A stretch of 37,937 nt of DNA from a bacterium. Lineage in GTDB: Bacteria; Chloroflexota; Dormibacteria; Aeolococcales; Bog-877. The notes under the pieces were generated by a model. That model was not told the DNA's origin, ran no database searches, and saw nothing but the letters and a program-made list of their open reading frames with translations. Both the position numbers and the translations under genes were made by a program. The number at the start of each line of letters is the position of its first letter. Position 1 is the first letter of the stretch. Shown here piece by piece: positions 1 to 10,191 of this stretch. The DNA lies in contig JAJYPP010000030.1 of the NCBI GenBank assembly GCA_021795235.1, positions 1-37,937 of the forward strand, read 5' to 3'.

Positions 1-215
1 GGGCGACCCGTCAAGCAAGTGGCTCCCATGCTCCTGCGCCGCTACGGGGGCGACAACCCAGCCTCACATGCCTGGGGGAACAGATTCCCGCCTTGGCCGA
101 CGTTGGCCAACTTGAGAAGTAACGGTAGGTCCCAACGGCCAGGGGCCCAGCCCAAGAGTGCGGCCCGCCTCATCCTCCCCGCCTCCGGGCGGCGCGAGCC
201 AGGCACCGTCCGCGG
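1..215. other. Window-edge non-coding stretch downstream of the histidine kinase
   Basis: No convincing gene is seen here on either strand. A short plus-strand open frame from about 19 to 303 runs antisense into the kinase gene, has no ribosome-binding site and reads as low-complexity Arg/Pro/Ser, so I leave it out. On the minus strand two small inverted repeats follow the kinase: a 7-bp stem at 204-225 spanning the stop codon, and a 5-bp stem with a four-base loop at 179-192. Neither has a T-run, so a terminator role is only possible. Confidence 0.4.
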
Positions 216-2213
216 TCAGACGGTGGGACCTGCAGCCGTGGGGGTCAGCACCCGGTCCAGCACTTCCAGCAGTTCCTTGATGTCGACGGGTTTGGTCAGG
301 TAGCCGGTGGCTCCCGCCGCCAGGAAGCGCTCTCGCTGCCCCGGGGAAGCGTCCGCGGTCAACAGGTAGATGGCGCTGCGAGCGGTGGCCGGGTGGCTGC
401 GCAGGCGTCGCAGCACCTCCATGCCGTCGAGGTCCGGCAGGTGCTGGTCGAGCAGGATCAGCTTGGGCGCGTGCTCCGCCGCCAGATCGAGACCGATCTG
501 CCCCTGCAGCGCCGGCAGCAGGCGGACCAGGGGACGGCCCCGCAAGAGCCGCTCCACCAGCCGGAGACTGGACAGGTTGTCTTCCACGTACAGCAGGGTT
601 CCATCCGGCTGGCCGGGGCCCACGGCGTTACGCGGGCCCGAGGATGGCTCGCCGGCCGCAGCCGCGGTCGCAGAGGCCAGCTCGACCGTGACCTGCGTTC
701 CCTGGCCCTCGACGCTGGTCACCGCGACCGTGCCGTTCATGGCCTCGACCAGAGACTTGGACAGCGCCAGGCCCAGGCCGGTGCCCCCGATCGAGCCGCC
801 CTCCCGCCCCAGGCGGTCGAACGGGCTGAAGAGCCGGGGGATGAGCTCGGCGGCGATCCCGATCCCGGTGTCGGAAACCCGTATGCCCACCCGCTGCGAC
901 GATCCCTCGACGAAGTCGACCACCACCGACCCGCCGGGCCGGTTGTACTTGAGCGAGTTGGAGAGCAGATTGAGCATCACCTGCTTGAGTCGCTGCCGGT
1001 CAGCCACGACCATCCTGGAGGTGGCGGAGGGCTCGAACCGCAGCTCGCATTCCGCCCGGTCCGCGATCGGGCCGAGCAGTTGCAACGACTCGTGGATGAT
1101 CTCATGGGCCTCAACCGGCTCCATGGACAGCGCGAGGCGTCCTTGTTCGATGCGAGCCATGTCCAGTATCTCGTTGATCAAGTCCAGCAGGTGCCGCCCC
1201 GCCTTCAGGATCTGCTCCACGCTCTCCTGGTCGTCGGCGGACCGAGGCTCCAACTCGAGCAGCTGGCCGAACCCGAGGATGGCATTGAGGGGGGTGCGGA
1301 GCTCGTGGCTCATGCGCGAGAGGAACTCCGTCTTGGCCTGGCTGGCACTCCGGGCCTCCAGAGTCGCGGCTGTGGCCTCGGCGGCGCGTTGAGACAGCAG
1401 CCCCGCCGCCTCATGCACCGCGCGGGCCAGCCGCCCGACCTCGTCGGCTGCGGGCGGGATCGGGTTCGGCTGGATCCCCATGGGCAAGCCCTCCGCGTTG
1501 CTGCGCACCGCTCCGATCCGGCGCCCGACACCACGTGTGAAAAGCACCATCGCCAGCACTCCCCCGGCGACCCCGAGTGGCACCGTGAGGATGAGGACCA
1601 GCACGATTCCGATCCCGGCGGCGCCGATGGCGCGATCCTGAGCGGCGACGCTCGCTTGCGCCTCCGCGATCAGAGCAGCGATCTGCACGCGGACCTCATC
1701 CATGGTGGTCTTCCCCAGGTAGAGAGCCGGTTGCAGGCTGGCGGCCGGGGCCCCAGCGCTGGCATGGAGGCGGCCGAGAGTGGTCATCTCCTGCCGGGCC
1801 AGCGCGGTCAGCTTGCTGACATCGACAGAGCCCCTGGCGCCGATCGTGCCTCGAGTCTGAGCACGCAGCGATCTCAGCAGCGGCGGGAGCTCGTGCACGG
1901 CGGTCTTGTAGGGCTGAAGGAAACTCGCCTGACCGGTGAGGAGATATCCGCGCACCCCGGTCTCCGCGTCCAGCAGCGCAGCCAGGGTGTCCTGGGCCGA
2001 TCGGGTGACGGTGGTCGCGTCGCTGGCGGCATCCCGGGAAGCGACCTCGGCGCTGGTCAGGTACAGCAGTGAGGCCCAGTTTATGGTCAGGACCACCAGG
2101 GGAATCGCCACCACCACCACCCCCTTCCAGTTGAGGGGCAGGTCCACCCAGCGTGGCCGGCGTGAGCGCCGCCAGCGCCAGAGCGCGGCGCGCAGGCGGG
2201 CCGCTCTGGTCAC
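216..2213 (-). CDS. Membrane-bound hybrid sensor histidine kinase (CHASE3-HAMP-HisKA-HATPase-REC)
   Basis: A 665-residue sensor kinase that would autophosphorylate on His and pass the phosphate to its own receiver domain. Membrane segments lie at about residues 31-52 and 200-226, bracketing a CHASE3-like extracytoplasmic sensor (about 55-195). A HAMP-like linker follows, then the HisKA dimerisation domain with phospho-acceptor His303 in SHELRTPLN, and an HATPase domain with the N box near 415-422 (LNLLSNSLKYN), the G1 box DTGIGI near 448-453 and the G2 box GGTGLGL near 476-482. The C-terminal receiver has the acidic pair in YVEDN (544-545), acceptor Asp589 and Lys641. The GTG start at 2213 overlaps the stop of the REC-EAL gene by four bases (GTGA), so the two are translationally coupled. 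The signal sensed is unknown. A c-di-GMP output through the REC-EAL partner is inferred. Confidence 0.93.
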   Translation of the reverse strand: MTRAARLRAALWRWRRSRRPRWVDLPLNWKGVVVVAIPLVVLTINWASLLYLTSAEVASRDAASDATTVTRSAQDTLAALLDAETGVRGYLLTGQASFLQPYKTAVHELPPLLRSLRAQTRGTIGARGSVDVSKLTALARQEMTTLGRLHASAGAPAASLQPALYLGKTTMDEVRVQIAALIAEAQASVAAQDRAIGAAGIGIVLVLILTVPLGVAGGVLAMVLFTRGVGRRIGAVRSNAEGLPMGIQPNPIPPAADEVGRLARAVHEAAGLLSQRAAEATAATLEARSASQAKTEFLSRMSHELRTPLNAILGFGQLLELEPRSADDQESVEQILKAGRHLLDLINEILDMARIEQGRLALSMEPVEAHEIIHESLQLLGPIADRAECELRFEPSATSRMVVADRQRLKQVMLNLLSNSLKYNRPGGSVVVDFVEGSSQRVGIRVSDTGIGIAAELIPRLFSPFDRLGREGGSIGGTGLGLALSKSLVEAMNGTVAVTSVEGQGTQVTVELASATAAAAGEPSSGPRNAVGPGQPDGTLLYVEDNLSSLRLVERLLRGRPLVRLLPALQGQIGLDLAAEHAPKLILLDQHLPDLDGMEVLRRLRSHPATARSAIYLLTADASPGQRERFLAAGATGYLTKPVDIKELLEVLDRVLTPTAAGPTV

Positions 2214-3523
2214 GCCCCGCTAGGAGCCGGCGCTGGGTTAGGAGAAGCCGCCACCGCCGCGGCGACATACCCGCTCGGCCCCAGATCAAGGGCGGGACGA
2301 CCGAGCAGGTAGCCCTGTCCATGGGGCACCCCCAGATCGCGGAGAGACCGCAGTTCCTCTGGGGTTTCGATGCCCTCGGCTATGACTGTGGCGCCGAGCG
2401 AGTCGCTGAGAGCCAGCAGGGCACCGGCCAGGGCTCGGCGGCCTGGGTCGTGATCCACGCCCTGGATGAGAGAACGGTCCAACTTGATCACGTCAGGGCT
2501 CAGCCACAGCACGTGCTGGAAGCTGGAGATCCCAGCCCCGGTGTCGTCGATGGCGAGGCCCACGCCGAAGGACTTGAGCTGAGCCCTCACCTCCAGCAAC
2601 TTGGCGTAGTCGGGGACGGCGACGTGCTCGGTCAACTCGACCACCAGCTTCCCGGGTGCCGACTCCAATAGCCCGCTGACCAAGGCTCCGGAGCAGAGCG
2701 CATCGGGGGAGAGGTTGACCGCCAGGTAACCGGAGTGGCGGCGTGCGGCCCACTTGGCGATGGCGCGACTCGCCACCTGAAGCTCGGCCTCAACGCCCAG
2801 TCCGACCGAGTCGGCGTCGGCGAACCACTCGTTGGGCGGGCGGGCGGGCGACTCTTCGAACCGGGCCAGCGCCTCCACGCCCACGGCTACCCCCGTGCGG
2901 AGATCCACGATGGGCTGATAGGCCACATCGAACCCGCCACCCTCGAGCACCCTCCGGACCTTGGCTTCGATCACCTTCCGCGCTCGCTCGGCGACCTGCC
3001 GATGCGCCCGCTCGGCGCCGACCTCTCCTTCCAGGACGGAGGCGTGGCGGCGCAGCTGCTGGTTCAGACGGCGAGTTCGGAGCAGGTTGCGCGCGCGCAG
3101 GACGACCTCTGAGTAGTCAAAGGGCTTGGTGATGAAGTCCGTCGCCCCCGCCTCGAGCGCGTGGTCGCGGGCGACCCGCGAAGCGTCGGCGGTCACGATC
3201 ACAATCGGCAGAAAGTCGTAGGGCGCAACCGTCTCCCGGATCGCGGCCAGGACCTCAAACCCACTCATGCCCGGCATGTGCAGGTCCAGCAGCACCAGGT
3301 CGGGGTTCACGGCTCGCACGGTGGCGAGAACCTGGACGGCCTCCATGATCGCGACGGTGTTGAGATAGCCGGCCCGGTGCAGCATCCGCTCCAGCAGGCG
3401 AACGTTGGAGGCGTTGTCGTCGACTATGAGGATGCAGGGCTCCGCTGGCGGGGCCGCGCCCGCCTGGCCGCCCTCACCGATGCCCCCGGCATCCTGCGGG
3501 CTGGCGCCCGTGTCGTTCTCCAT
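2210..3523 (-). CDS. Response regulator with EAL domain (probable c-di-GMP phosphodiesterase)
   Basis: A 437-residue regulator. The N-terminal receiver domain has DD of VDDN near residues 35-36, phospho-acceptor Asp80 in LLDLHMPG and a Lys in TKPF near 133. A helical, probably coiled-coil linker (about 150-195) leads to an EAL domain. The EAL signature is at residues 217-219 (VEALARF). The other residues expected for metal binding and catalysis of c-di-GMP hydrolysis are also visible: Asn in VNLSP, Glu in ELTEH, Asp-Asp in IDDTGAG, Lys in IKLDRS and Glu in AEGIET. It therefore looks catalytically competent. The ATG at 3523 has GGGAG five bases upstream, which I prefer to the in-frame start nine codons earlier. 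It is co-transcribed with the hybrid kinase downstream, which is its likely upstream signalling partner. Confidence 0.92.
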   Translation of the reverse strand: MENDTGASPQDAGGIGEGGQAGAAPPAEPCILIVDDNASNVRLLERMLHRAGYLNTVAIMEAVQVLATVRAVNPDLVLLDLHMPGMSGFEVLAAIRETVAPYDFLPIVIVTADASRVARDHALEAGATDFITKPFDYSEVVLRARNLLRTRRLNQQLRRHASVLEGEVGAERAHRQVAERARKVIEAKVRRVLEGGGFDVAYQPIVDLRTGVAVGVEALARFEESPARPPNEWFADADSVGLGVEAELQVASRAIAKWAARRHSGYLAVNLSPDALCSGALVSGLLESAPGKLVVELTEHVAVPDYAKLLEVRAQLKSFGVGLAIDDTGAGISSFQHVLWLSPDVIKLDRSLIQGVDHDPGRRALAGALLALSDSLGATVIAEGIETPEELRSLRDLGVPHGQGYLLGRPALDLGPSGYVAAAVAASPNPAPAPSGA

Positions 3524-3957
3524 CGCTACTCCCAAGCCCGGGCCGAGCAAGCGCGGCTGTCCATCGCGCCCACCACGCCCTGGCGCACATGTCAGCCTAG
3601 GCCCGGTACCGCTACCCCCAGCTCCCTGTCACCAAATGGTCACCCGGCTGCCCCACCGCGATGGGCCGCCACCGGGATCTCTGCGCGGCGCCAAGCTCAT
3701 CCCCGGTGGGGAGGCGAGGCCCCTGATCTGGGGGGCATTGGCGCTCCGGAGCTCGGTGTGTGCGGACCCGGACCGCGGGCCGGCTCACCCGGTCCGCAGG
3801 TGAAGGTCCTGCCGACGGAGTGCGGGAGTGAGTCCACCATCGGCCAGCGCCCGGCCGGGCGCTACATCGCCAAGAGGAACTGGTCACGGCCACCGTCCGG
3901 CCTTCGGTCCGGCCTCGGCATCCGCCAAAGCGAGAGTTCGGCGGACCGGTCGCGACC
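3524..3957. other. 434-bp intergenic region without a supported gene
   Basis: This gap separates the five-gene acyl-CoA operon, ending at 3958, from the REC-EAL gene; both lie on the minus strand. Short open frames here are low-complexity Arg/Pro/Gly and lack ribosome-binding sites. A direct repeat of GTCCGGCC at about 3895-3915 encloses a TTCG loop and can fold into a short hairpin with one mismatch. It could end transcription of the operon, but no T-run follows. The promoter of REC-EAL should lie here, but I cannot pick out a clear -35/-10 pair. Confidence 0.45.
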
Positions 3958-5151
3958 TCAGCCCACCGCGACCAGGGTTGCCTCGCCCTGGGCCAGACCG
4001 GAGCAGATGGTGGCCCCGCCGATACCTCCGCCGCGCCGCCTGAGCTCCAGGATCAAAGAGCCGAGGATGCGCGCGCCGGAGGCGCCGATGGGGTGGCCGA
4101 TGGCGATCGCCCCCCCGTTGGGGTTGACCCGGTCCAGGTCCACCTCCAGCATCCGCGAGCTGACGATCGCAACCGAGGCGAACGCCTCATTGATCTCGAC
4201 CAGCTTCAGGTCCTGGCTGCTGAGCGCTCCCTGCTGCCGGTCCATCGCCTGCTGCAGGGCCAGCGCCGGGACCGTCGCCAGGTAGGGATGGTCGGCGGCA
4301 GACTCGCCGTAGCCGAGCCAGGTCGCCAGCGGTTCCACGCCGAGCTCCCGGGCCCGACGGCGGCTCATCACGACCACGACCGCCGCGCCGTCGTTGATGC
4401 CCGGGGCATTGCCGGCGGTCACCGACCCCTCCTGTCCCCCGAAGACTGGCCTCAACGCCCGCAGCTTCTCCAGGGTGGTCTCCGGGCGCGGCTGCTCGTC
4501 CTGCTCCACCCTGAGCGGCTGCGGCCGGGAGGGGACCTCGACCGGGGCGATCTCCTCCGCGATCAGGCCGGCCCGACGCGCCAGCTCGTAGCGCTGCTGA
4601 GACCTGAGCGCAAACTCGTCCTGCTCCTCGCGGCTGACCTTGAGCTCGGCGGCGACTGAGCTGCCGTGCTCACCCATGTGCACCTGGTCCACCGGGCAGG
4701 TGAGCCCGTCGGAGATCATGGAGTCGTACATGGTCAGGTTGCCCATCGCAACCCCCTGGCGGGTCCCGCGCAGCAGCATCGGCGCCTGGGACATCGACTC
4801 CATGCCACCCGCCACCACCACCTCGGCGTCGCCAGCTCGGATCATCATCGCCGCCAGGTTGACCGCCTTGAGGGAGGATGCGCACACCTTGTTGACCGAG
4901 AGCGAGGGCACGCTGGCGGGAATGCCCGCCAGCAGGGCCGCCTGGCGCGCTGGAACCTGACCCATCCCAGCCGTGATCACGGTGCCGAGGATGCACTGCT
5001 CCACCTGCTCGGCAGCGATCCCAGCTCGCTCCAGCGCCGCTCGGATAGCGAGCGCCCCGAGCTCGACGGCGGGCAGCGAGCTCAGGCCGCCTCGAAGCCG
5101 GCCGAACGGGGTTCTGGCGTAGGAGACTATGACGGGCTCGAGATCAGTCAT
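3958..5151 (-). CDS. Acetyl-CoA acetyltransferase / thiolase family
   Basis: A 397-residue thiolase, normal length for the family. Thiolases cleave 3-ketoacyl-CoA with CoA in the last step of beta-oxidation, or condense two acetyl-CoA. The nucleophile Cys90 sits in NKVCASSLKAV. The second-half motifs are present: INEAFA, then NGGAIAIGHPIGASG with catalytic His353, and the acid/base Cys383. The C-terminal motif reads CSGLAQGEA rather than the usual CxGGGxG, which is unusual. The start ATG at 5151 lies three bases after the acyl-CoA dehydrogenase stop, so this is the last gene of the carboxylase-sucCD-dehydrogenase operon. The context fits beta-oxidation or branched-chain degradation. Chain-length preference cannot be read from the sequence. 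Confidence 0.92.
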   Translation of the reverse strand: MTDLEPVIVSYARTPFGRLRGGLSSLPAVELGALAIRAALERAGIAAEQVEQCILGTVITAGMGQVPARQAALLAGIPASVPSLSVNKVCASSLKAVNLAAMMIRAGDAEVVVAGGMESMSQAPMLLRGTRQGVAMGNLTMYDSMISDGLTCPVDQVHMGEHGSSVAAELKVSREEQDEFALRSQQRYELARRAGLIAEEIAPVEVPSRPQPLRVEQDEQPRPETTLEKLRALRPVFGGQEGSVTAGNAPGINDGAAVVVVMSRRRARELGVEPLATWLGYGESAADHPYLATVPALALQQAMDRQQGALSSQDLKLVEINEAFASVAIVSSRMLEVDLDRVNPNGGAIAIGHPIGASGARILGSLILELRRRGGGIGGATICSGLAQGEATLVAVG

Positions 5152-5154
5152 TGG

Positions 5155-6381
5155 TCATATCGTACGCCCGGGTCCACGGCGGTCCGAGGGCTCCGGGACC
5201 GAGTCGATCAGCTTGGTGACCGACCCGGAGAAGCCCAGGAGGTGGGAGGCGATCACCAGCCGCTGCACCTCTGAGGTCCCCTCGCCGATCTCGTTGACCT
5301 TCACGTCGCGGTAGTAGCGCGCGACCGGCAGGTCCTCCATGAACCCGGCTCCCCCGTGGATCTGCACCGCCTGATTGGCGCACCAGGTGGCGGTCTCTGA
5401 AGCCTGCAGCTTGGCCATGGCGGCGAACCTGCCGGCCGGCTTGCCCTGGTCCAGGAGGGTGCCTGCCTTCCAGACCATGAGCCGGGCCAGCTCGATCTGG
5501 GTCACCATGTCGGCCAGCTTCATCTGAGTCGCCTGGAAGCGGCTCAGGGTGCGCCCGAACTGGCGCCGCTGCTGGGTGTAGCCGAGGCAGGCGTCGAGGC
5601 AGGCCTGGGCCACCCCGACCGACAGGGCGGCGATCGCGACCCGACCCGCCTCCAGGATCTTTAGGAACTGGCTGAAGCCCCCGCCCTCCCGGCCCAGGAG
5701 GTTGGCCCTCGGAACCCTGCAGGAGTTGAAGCTGAGCTCCCTGGTGTCGCTGGCATGCCAGCCCAGCTTCCGGTACGGCGGGGCCTGGGTGTAGCCCGGG
5801 GTGCCGCGCTCGACTAGGATCGCGCTGATCTGGTTGCGCCCCCCTTGACTGCCTGTCACCGCGGTGATGGTTACCCCCCGGCTGATCTCGGTCCCCGCGT
5901 TGGTGATGAAGCACTTGGTGCCGTCGACGACAAAGTCGGAGCCTTGGGCAGCGGCCCTGGTCCTGGTTCCGCCCGCGTCCGAGCCCGCCTCGGGCTCGGA
6001 GAGCCCGAACGCCCAAAGGGCCCGGCCGGCGCAGAGCTCGGGCAGGTATCGCTCCCGCTGCTCGGCGGTCCCAAACTCAAATATCGGCGCCATCCCCAAG
6101 GAGACCGCCGCCTCCAGGGTTATCCCCAAAGAGGCGTCCGCCCTCGAGACCTCCTCCAGGGCCAACAGGTAGCTGATGAGGTCGGCCCCAGCCCCACCCA
6201 CCGCTTCCGGGTAGGGCAGCCCGAACAGCCCCAGCTCTCCCATCTGCGCCACGATCGGGTATGGGAACTGTGACTCGCGGTCGAACTCGGCGGCCCGCGG
6301 CGCCACCACCTCGTCGGCGAACTCCCGGGCGGTCTGCCGGATCGCCGCCTGCTCTTCGGTGAGCTCGAAGTTGAGCCCCAC
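5155..6381 (-). CDS. Acyl-CoA dehydrogenase
   Basis: A 408-residue FAD enzyme of the acyl-CoA dehydrogenase family, oxidising an acyl-CoA to the 2-enoyl-CoA and passing electrons to ETF. The FAD/substrate signatures are AFGLSEPEAGSDAGG (about 124-138) and the C-terminal QIHGGAGFMEDLPVARYYRD (about 340-359). Glu367 in IGEGTSEVQR is at the position of the catalytic base in short- and medium-chain enzymes. The gene begins with GTG, five bases after the sucD stop, and ends three bases before the thiolase. A roughly 25-residue tail (about 384-408) extends past the usual end. A short- or branched-chain substrate is likely from the family and context, but the exact substrate is not determined. Confidence 0.93.
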   Translation of the reverse strand: MGLNFELTEEQAAIRQTAREFADEVVAPRAAEFDRESQFPYPIVAQMGELGLFGLPYPEAVGGAGADLISYLLALEEVSRADASLGITLEAAVSLGMAPIFEFGTAEQRERYLPELCAGRALWAFGLSEPEAGSDAGGTRTRAAAQGSDFVVDGTKCFITNAGTEISRGVTITAVTGSQGGRNQISAILVERGTPGYTQAPPYRKLGWHASDTRELSFNSCRVPRANLLGREGGGFSQFLKILEAGRVAIAALSVGVAQACLDACLGYTQQRRQFGRTLSRFQATQMKLADMVTQIELARLMVWKAGTLLDQGKPAGRFAAMAKLQASETATWCANQAVQIHGGAGFMEDLPVARYYRDVKVNEIGEGTSEVQRLVIASHLLGFSGSVTKLIDSVPEPSDRRGPGRTI

Positions 6382-6386
6382 CGCGC

Positions 6387-7274
6387 TCAGACCGAGACCG
6401 GCTTGGGGAGCCGTTGCCTGACCAGGTCGACTATCTGCTCGATGGTGTCCGCCACCTGGACCCCGGCCCTCTCCAGCGCCTCCACCTTGGACCTGGCGGT
6501 CCCGGTGTTGCCGCTGATGATCGCCCCCGCGTGCCCCATGCGCTTGCCCGGAGGAGCGGTGCGCCCGGAGATGAAGCCCACCACCGGCTTGGGGTACCCG
6601 CGCCCGATGAGCTCGGCGGCGCGCTCCTCGTCAGCCCCGCCGATCTCCCCGGCCATGACCACCAGCTCGGTCGCGCCATCTCGGCCGAAGAGCTCCAGGA
6701 CATCCGAGAAGCTCAAGCCCAGGACCTGATCCCCGCCGATCCCGACCGCGGTCGACTGGCCGTAGCCAGCCCGCCCCAGCGCCTGCATGATCTCGTAGGT
6801 AAGGGTGCCGGAGCGGGACACGATCCCGACCGTTCCCGGCTGGCCATTCTGGTTGGGGATGATGCCCACCTTGGCCCGTTCTCCTGGGGAGATCAGCCCG
6901 GGGCAGTTGGGGCCCACCAACCTGGTGCCCAGGCGTCCGATCATCGCCTTGGCCCTGACCATGTCGTTGACCGGGATCATCTCGGTGATGCAGACGATCA
7001 GGTCCACCTTGGCGTTCGCCGCCTCCATGATGGCGTCGGCGGCGAAGGGCGGAGGCACGAAGATGGCGGCGACGTTGGCCCCGGTCTTGGAGACCGCCTC
7101 CTGCACCGTGTCGAAGACCGGCAGCTCGAGGTGCTGGCTGCCGCCCTTGCCCGGTGACACCCCGGCCACCACCTTGGTGCCGAAGTCAAGCATCTGCTGG
7201 GTGTGGAAGGTACCCTCGCTGCCGGTCATGCCCTGGACCAGGACCCTGGAGTCACGGTTCAACAGAATGCTCAT
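6387..7274 (-). CDS. sucD: Succinyl-CoA synthetase alpha subunit (ADP-forming)
   Basis: A 295-residue alpha subunit of the TCA-cycle enzyme that converts succinyl-CoA, ADP and phosphate to succinate, CoA and ATP. The CoA-binding Rossmann half opens with [14 protein letters not shown]. The phosphorylated active-site His is His248 in [13 protein letters not shown], and [12 protein letters not shown] (about 121-132) is the family signature. Its ATG overlaps the sucC stop by four bases (ATGA) and is preceded by a strong GGGAGGGG ribosome-binding site. In this window it would handle succinyl-CoA from both Kgd and methylmalonyl-CoA mutase. Confidence 0.97.
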   Translation of the reverse strand: MSILLNRDSRVLVQGMTGSEGTFHTQQMLDFGTKVVAGVSPGKGGSQHLELPVFDTVQEAVSKTGANVAAIFVPPPFAADAIMEAANAKVDLIVCITEMIPVNDMVRAKAMIGRLGTRLVGPNCPGLISPGERAKVGIIPNQNGQPGTVGIVSRSGTLTYEIMQALGRAGYGQSTAVGIGGDQVLGLSFSDVLELFGRDGATELVVMAGEIGGADEERAAELIGRGYPKPVVGFISGRTAPPGKRMGHAGAIISGNTGTARSKVEALERAGVQVADTIEQIVDLVRQRLPKPVSV

Positions 7275-8461
7275 CTCCCCTCCCCCTGAGCGGCCACCAG
7301 GTCCACGATCTTCTGGGCGGCCTCGGGGGCCGAGATGGCAGGGACTATACCCGCCTTCTCCAGGATTGCCCGGCCCTCCTCCTCCCTGGTGCCGGTCATC
7401 CGGACCACCAGCGGAACCCGGATCCCCAGCTGATCGCGGGCCGCTATGACCCCATTGGCAACCTCGTCCCCCCTGGTGATGCCCCCGAAAATGTTGACGA
7501 AGATCCCCTTCACCTGAGGGTCCAGCAGCACCATCTCCAGGGCGTTGCGGACCACCTCGGCTTTGGCCCCGCCCCCGATGTCCAGGAAGTTGGCGGGCTC
7601 GCCACCATGCTGCTTGACCAGGTCGAGGGTGTTCATGACCAGTCCGGCGCCGTTGCCGATCACGCCCACGTCTCCGCCCAGGTGGACGTAGGTCAGCCCC
7701 CTCCGCTTGGCCTCCACCTCCAGGGGATCGTCTCCGCTGGCGGCCGCCTCCTGGTCATCCCCCAGCTCCTTGACCAGATCCTGATGCCGGAACTCGGCGT
7801 TCTGGTCGATCTCGATCTTGCCGTCGCCGGCGATGAGCCGCTGCCCGGACGTCACCACCAGGGGGTTGATCTCGCAGAGGGTGGCGTCCAGGCGCTGGCA
7901 CAAGCCGTACAGGCTCTGCACCAACGGCACCATTTGGGCCAGCAGTTTCGGCTTGGGCAGAGTGCCCTCGCCGCCAACCGCCGCCAGCGCGTCCAGGGCG
8001 AGCTGGCGGATCTCGTAGGGATGGGGACCGCCGAAGGGGTCGGGCCACAGTTTGGCGATCTTCTCGGGGGCGGTCTCAGCCACCTCCTCGATCTCCATGC
8101 CCCCGGCGAAGGAGAGCATCACCACCAGGCTGCGCCGGTCCCGGTCGAGGGCCACCCCCAAGTAGAGCTCTCGGGCGATGTCCAGCGCCTCTTCACACAG
8201 GACCGCCGGGACCGTGAAGCCACGGATGTCCATGCCCAGGATCTGTTCCGCCGCCTGGCGCGCCTCCGCCTGGTTGGCCGCCAGCTTGACTCCACCCGCC
8301 TTGCCCCTGCCACCGATGGGGACCTGGGCCTTGACCACGATCCGGCCGAGCTCCCGAGACGCCTCGGCCGCCTGCTCCGGGGTATGCGCCAGTCTGCCTC
8401 TCGGGCACTCGATGCCGACCTCACGGAACTGGGTCTTGGCCTGATGTTCTAAGAGCTTCAC
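7271..8461 (-). CDS. sucC: Succinyl-CoA synthetase beta subunit (ADP-forming)
   Basis: A 396-residue beta subunit with an N-terminal ATP-grasp domain and a C-terminal CoA-ligase half. It opens with [17 protein letters not shown], typical of SucC. The motif [17 protein letters not shown] follows near residue 45, and the C-terminal half carries the segments FLDIGGGA and [16 protein letters not shown] place the start at the GTG at 8461, because AGGAGGG lies about five bases upstream and the protein then begins where family members do. An in-frame ATG 57 bases earlier would add a non-homologous leader. It is coupled to sucD by a four-base overlap and follows the carboxylase gene after about 105 bases. 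Confidence 0.96.
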   Translation of the reverse strand: MKLLEHQAKTQFREVGIECPRGRLAHTPEQAAEASRELGRIVVKAQVPIGGRGKAGGVKLAANQAEARQAAEQILGMDIRGFTVPAVLCEEALDIARELYLGVALDRDRRSLVVMLSFAGGMEIEEVAETAPEKIAKLWPDPFGGPHPYEIRQLALDALAAVGGEGTLPKPKLLAQMVPLVQSLYGLCQRLDATLCEINPLVVTSGQRLIAGDGKIEIDQNAEFRHQDLVKELGDDQEAAASGDDPLEVEAKRRGLTYVHLGGDVGVIGNGAGLVMNTLDLVKQHGGEPANFLDIGGGAKAEVVRNALEMVLLDPQVKGIFVNIFGGITRGDEVANGVIAARDQLGIRVPLVVRMTGTREEEGRAILEKAGIVPAISAPEAAQKIVDLVAAQGEGR

Positions 8462-8497
8462 CGATCCCTCCTGAGCGACTGAGGTCCAGCCGGATCT

Positions 8498-8514
8498 CCT
8501 CCTAGTGTAGGAGG
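8498..8514. promoter_or_regulatory. Perfect 7-3-7 inverted repeat upstream of sucC (possible operator)
   Basis: CCTCCTA-GTG-TAGGAGG is a perfect 7-bp inverted repeat with a three-base centre, 37 bases before the sucC start. On the minus strand it contains TACACT, a weak -10-like hexamer, so it could be an operator over an internal promoter of the operon. No good -35 is visible. It might equally be a small RNA hairpin in the pccB-sucC leader. Confidence 0.3.
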
Positions 8515-8566
8515 CCATTCGGAGCGGAGGGCGCCATCCCCGACCGCCCGCCGGACTGCCAACCGG

Positions 8567-10138
<1,572 letters not shown>

Positions 10139-10191
10139 TCGCCCATCTTCTACGATCGCACCCTCCGCAGTCGATGGGAGAGGCTCCCGGC

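Noticed and set aside
1-120. A c-di-AMP-type riboswitch suggested by TACGGGGG and TGGGGGAACAG segments
   Set aside because: The stretch is cut by the window edge, other conserved blocks are missing, and there is no suitably placed downstream gene on the plus strand.
393-2072. A 559-codon plus-strand frame opposite the histidine kinase
   Set aside because: It is antisense to a complete kinase and has no ribosome-binding site or recognisable domain; its composition is typical of a shadow frame.
3524-3957. A possible c-di-GMP riboswitch upstream of REC-EAL, prompted by a GCAGCCGGGTGACC stretch on the minus strand
   Set aside because: The paired conserved elements of the known c-di-GMP riboswitch (the AGGGCAAACC and ACGCAAAGC segments) are not found at suitable distances.
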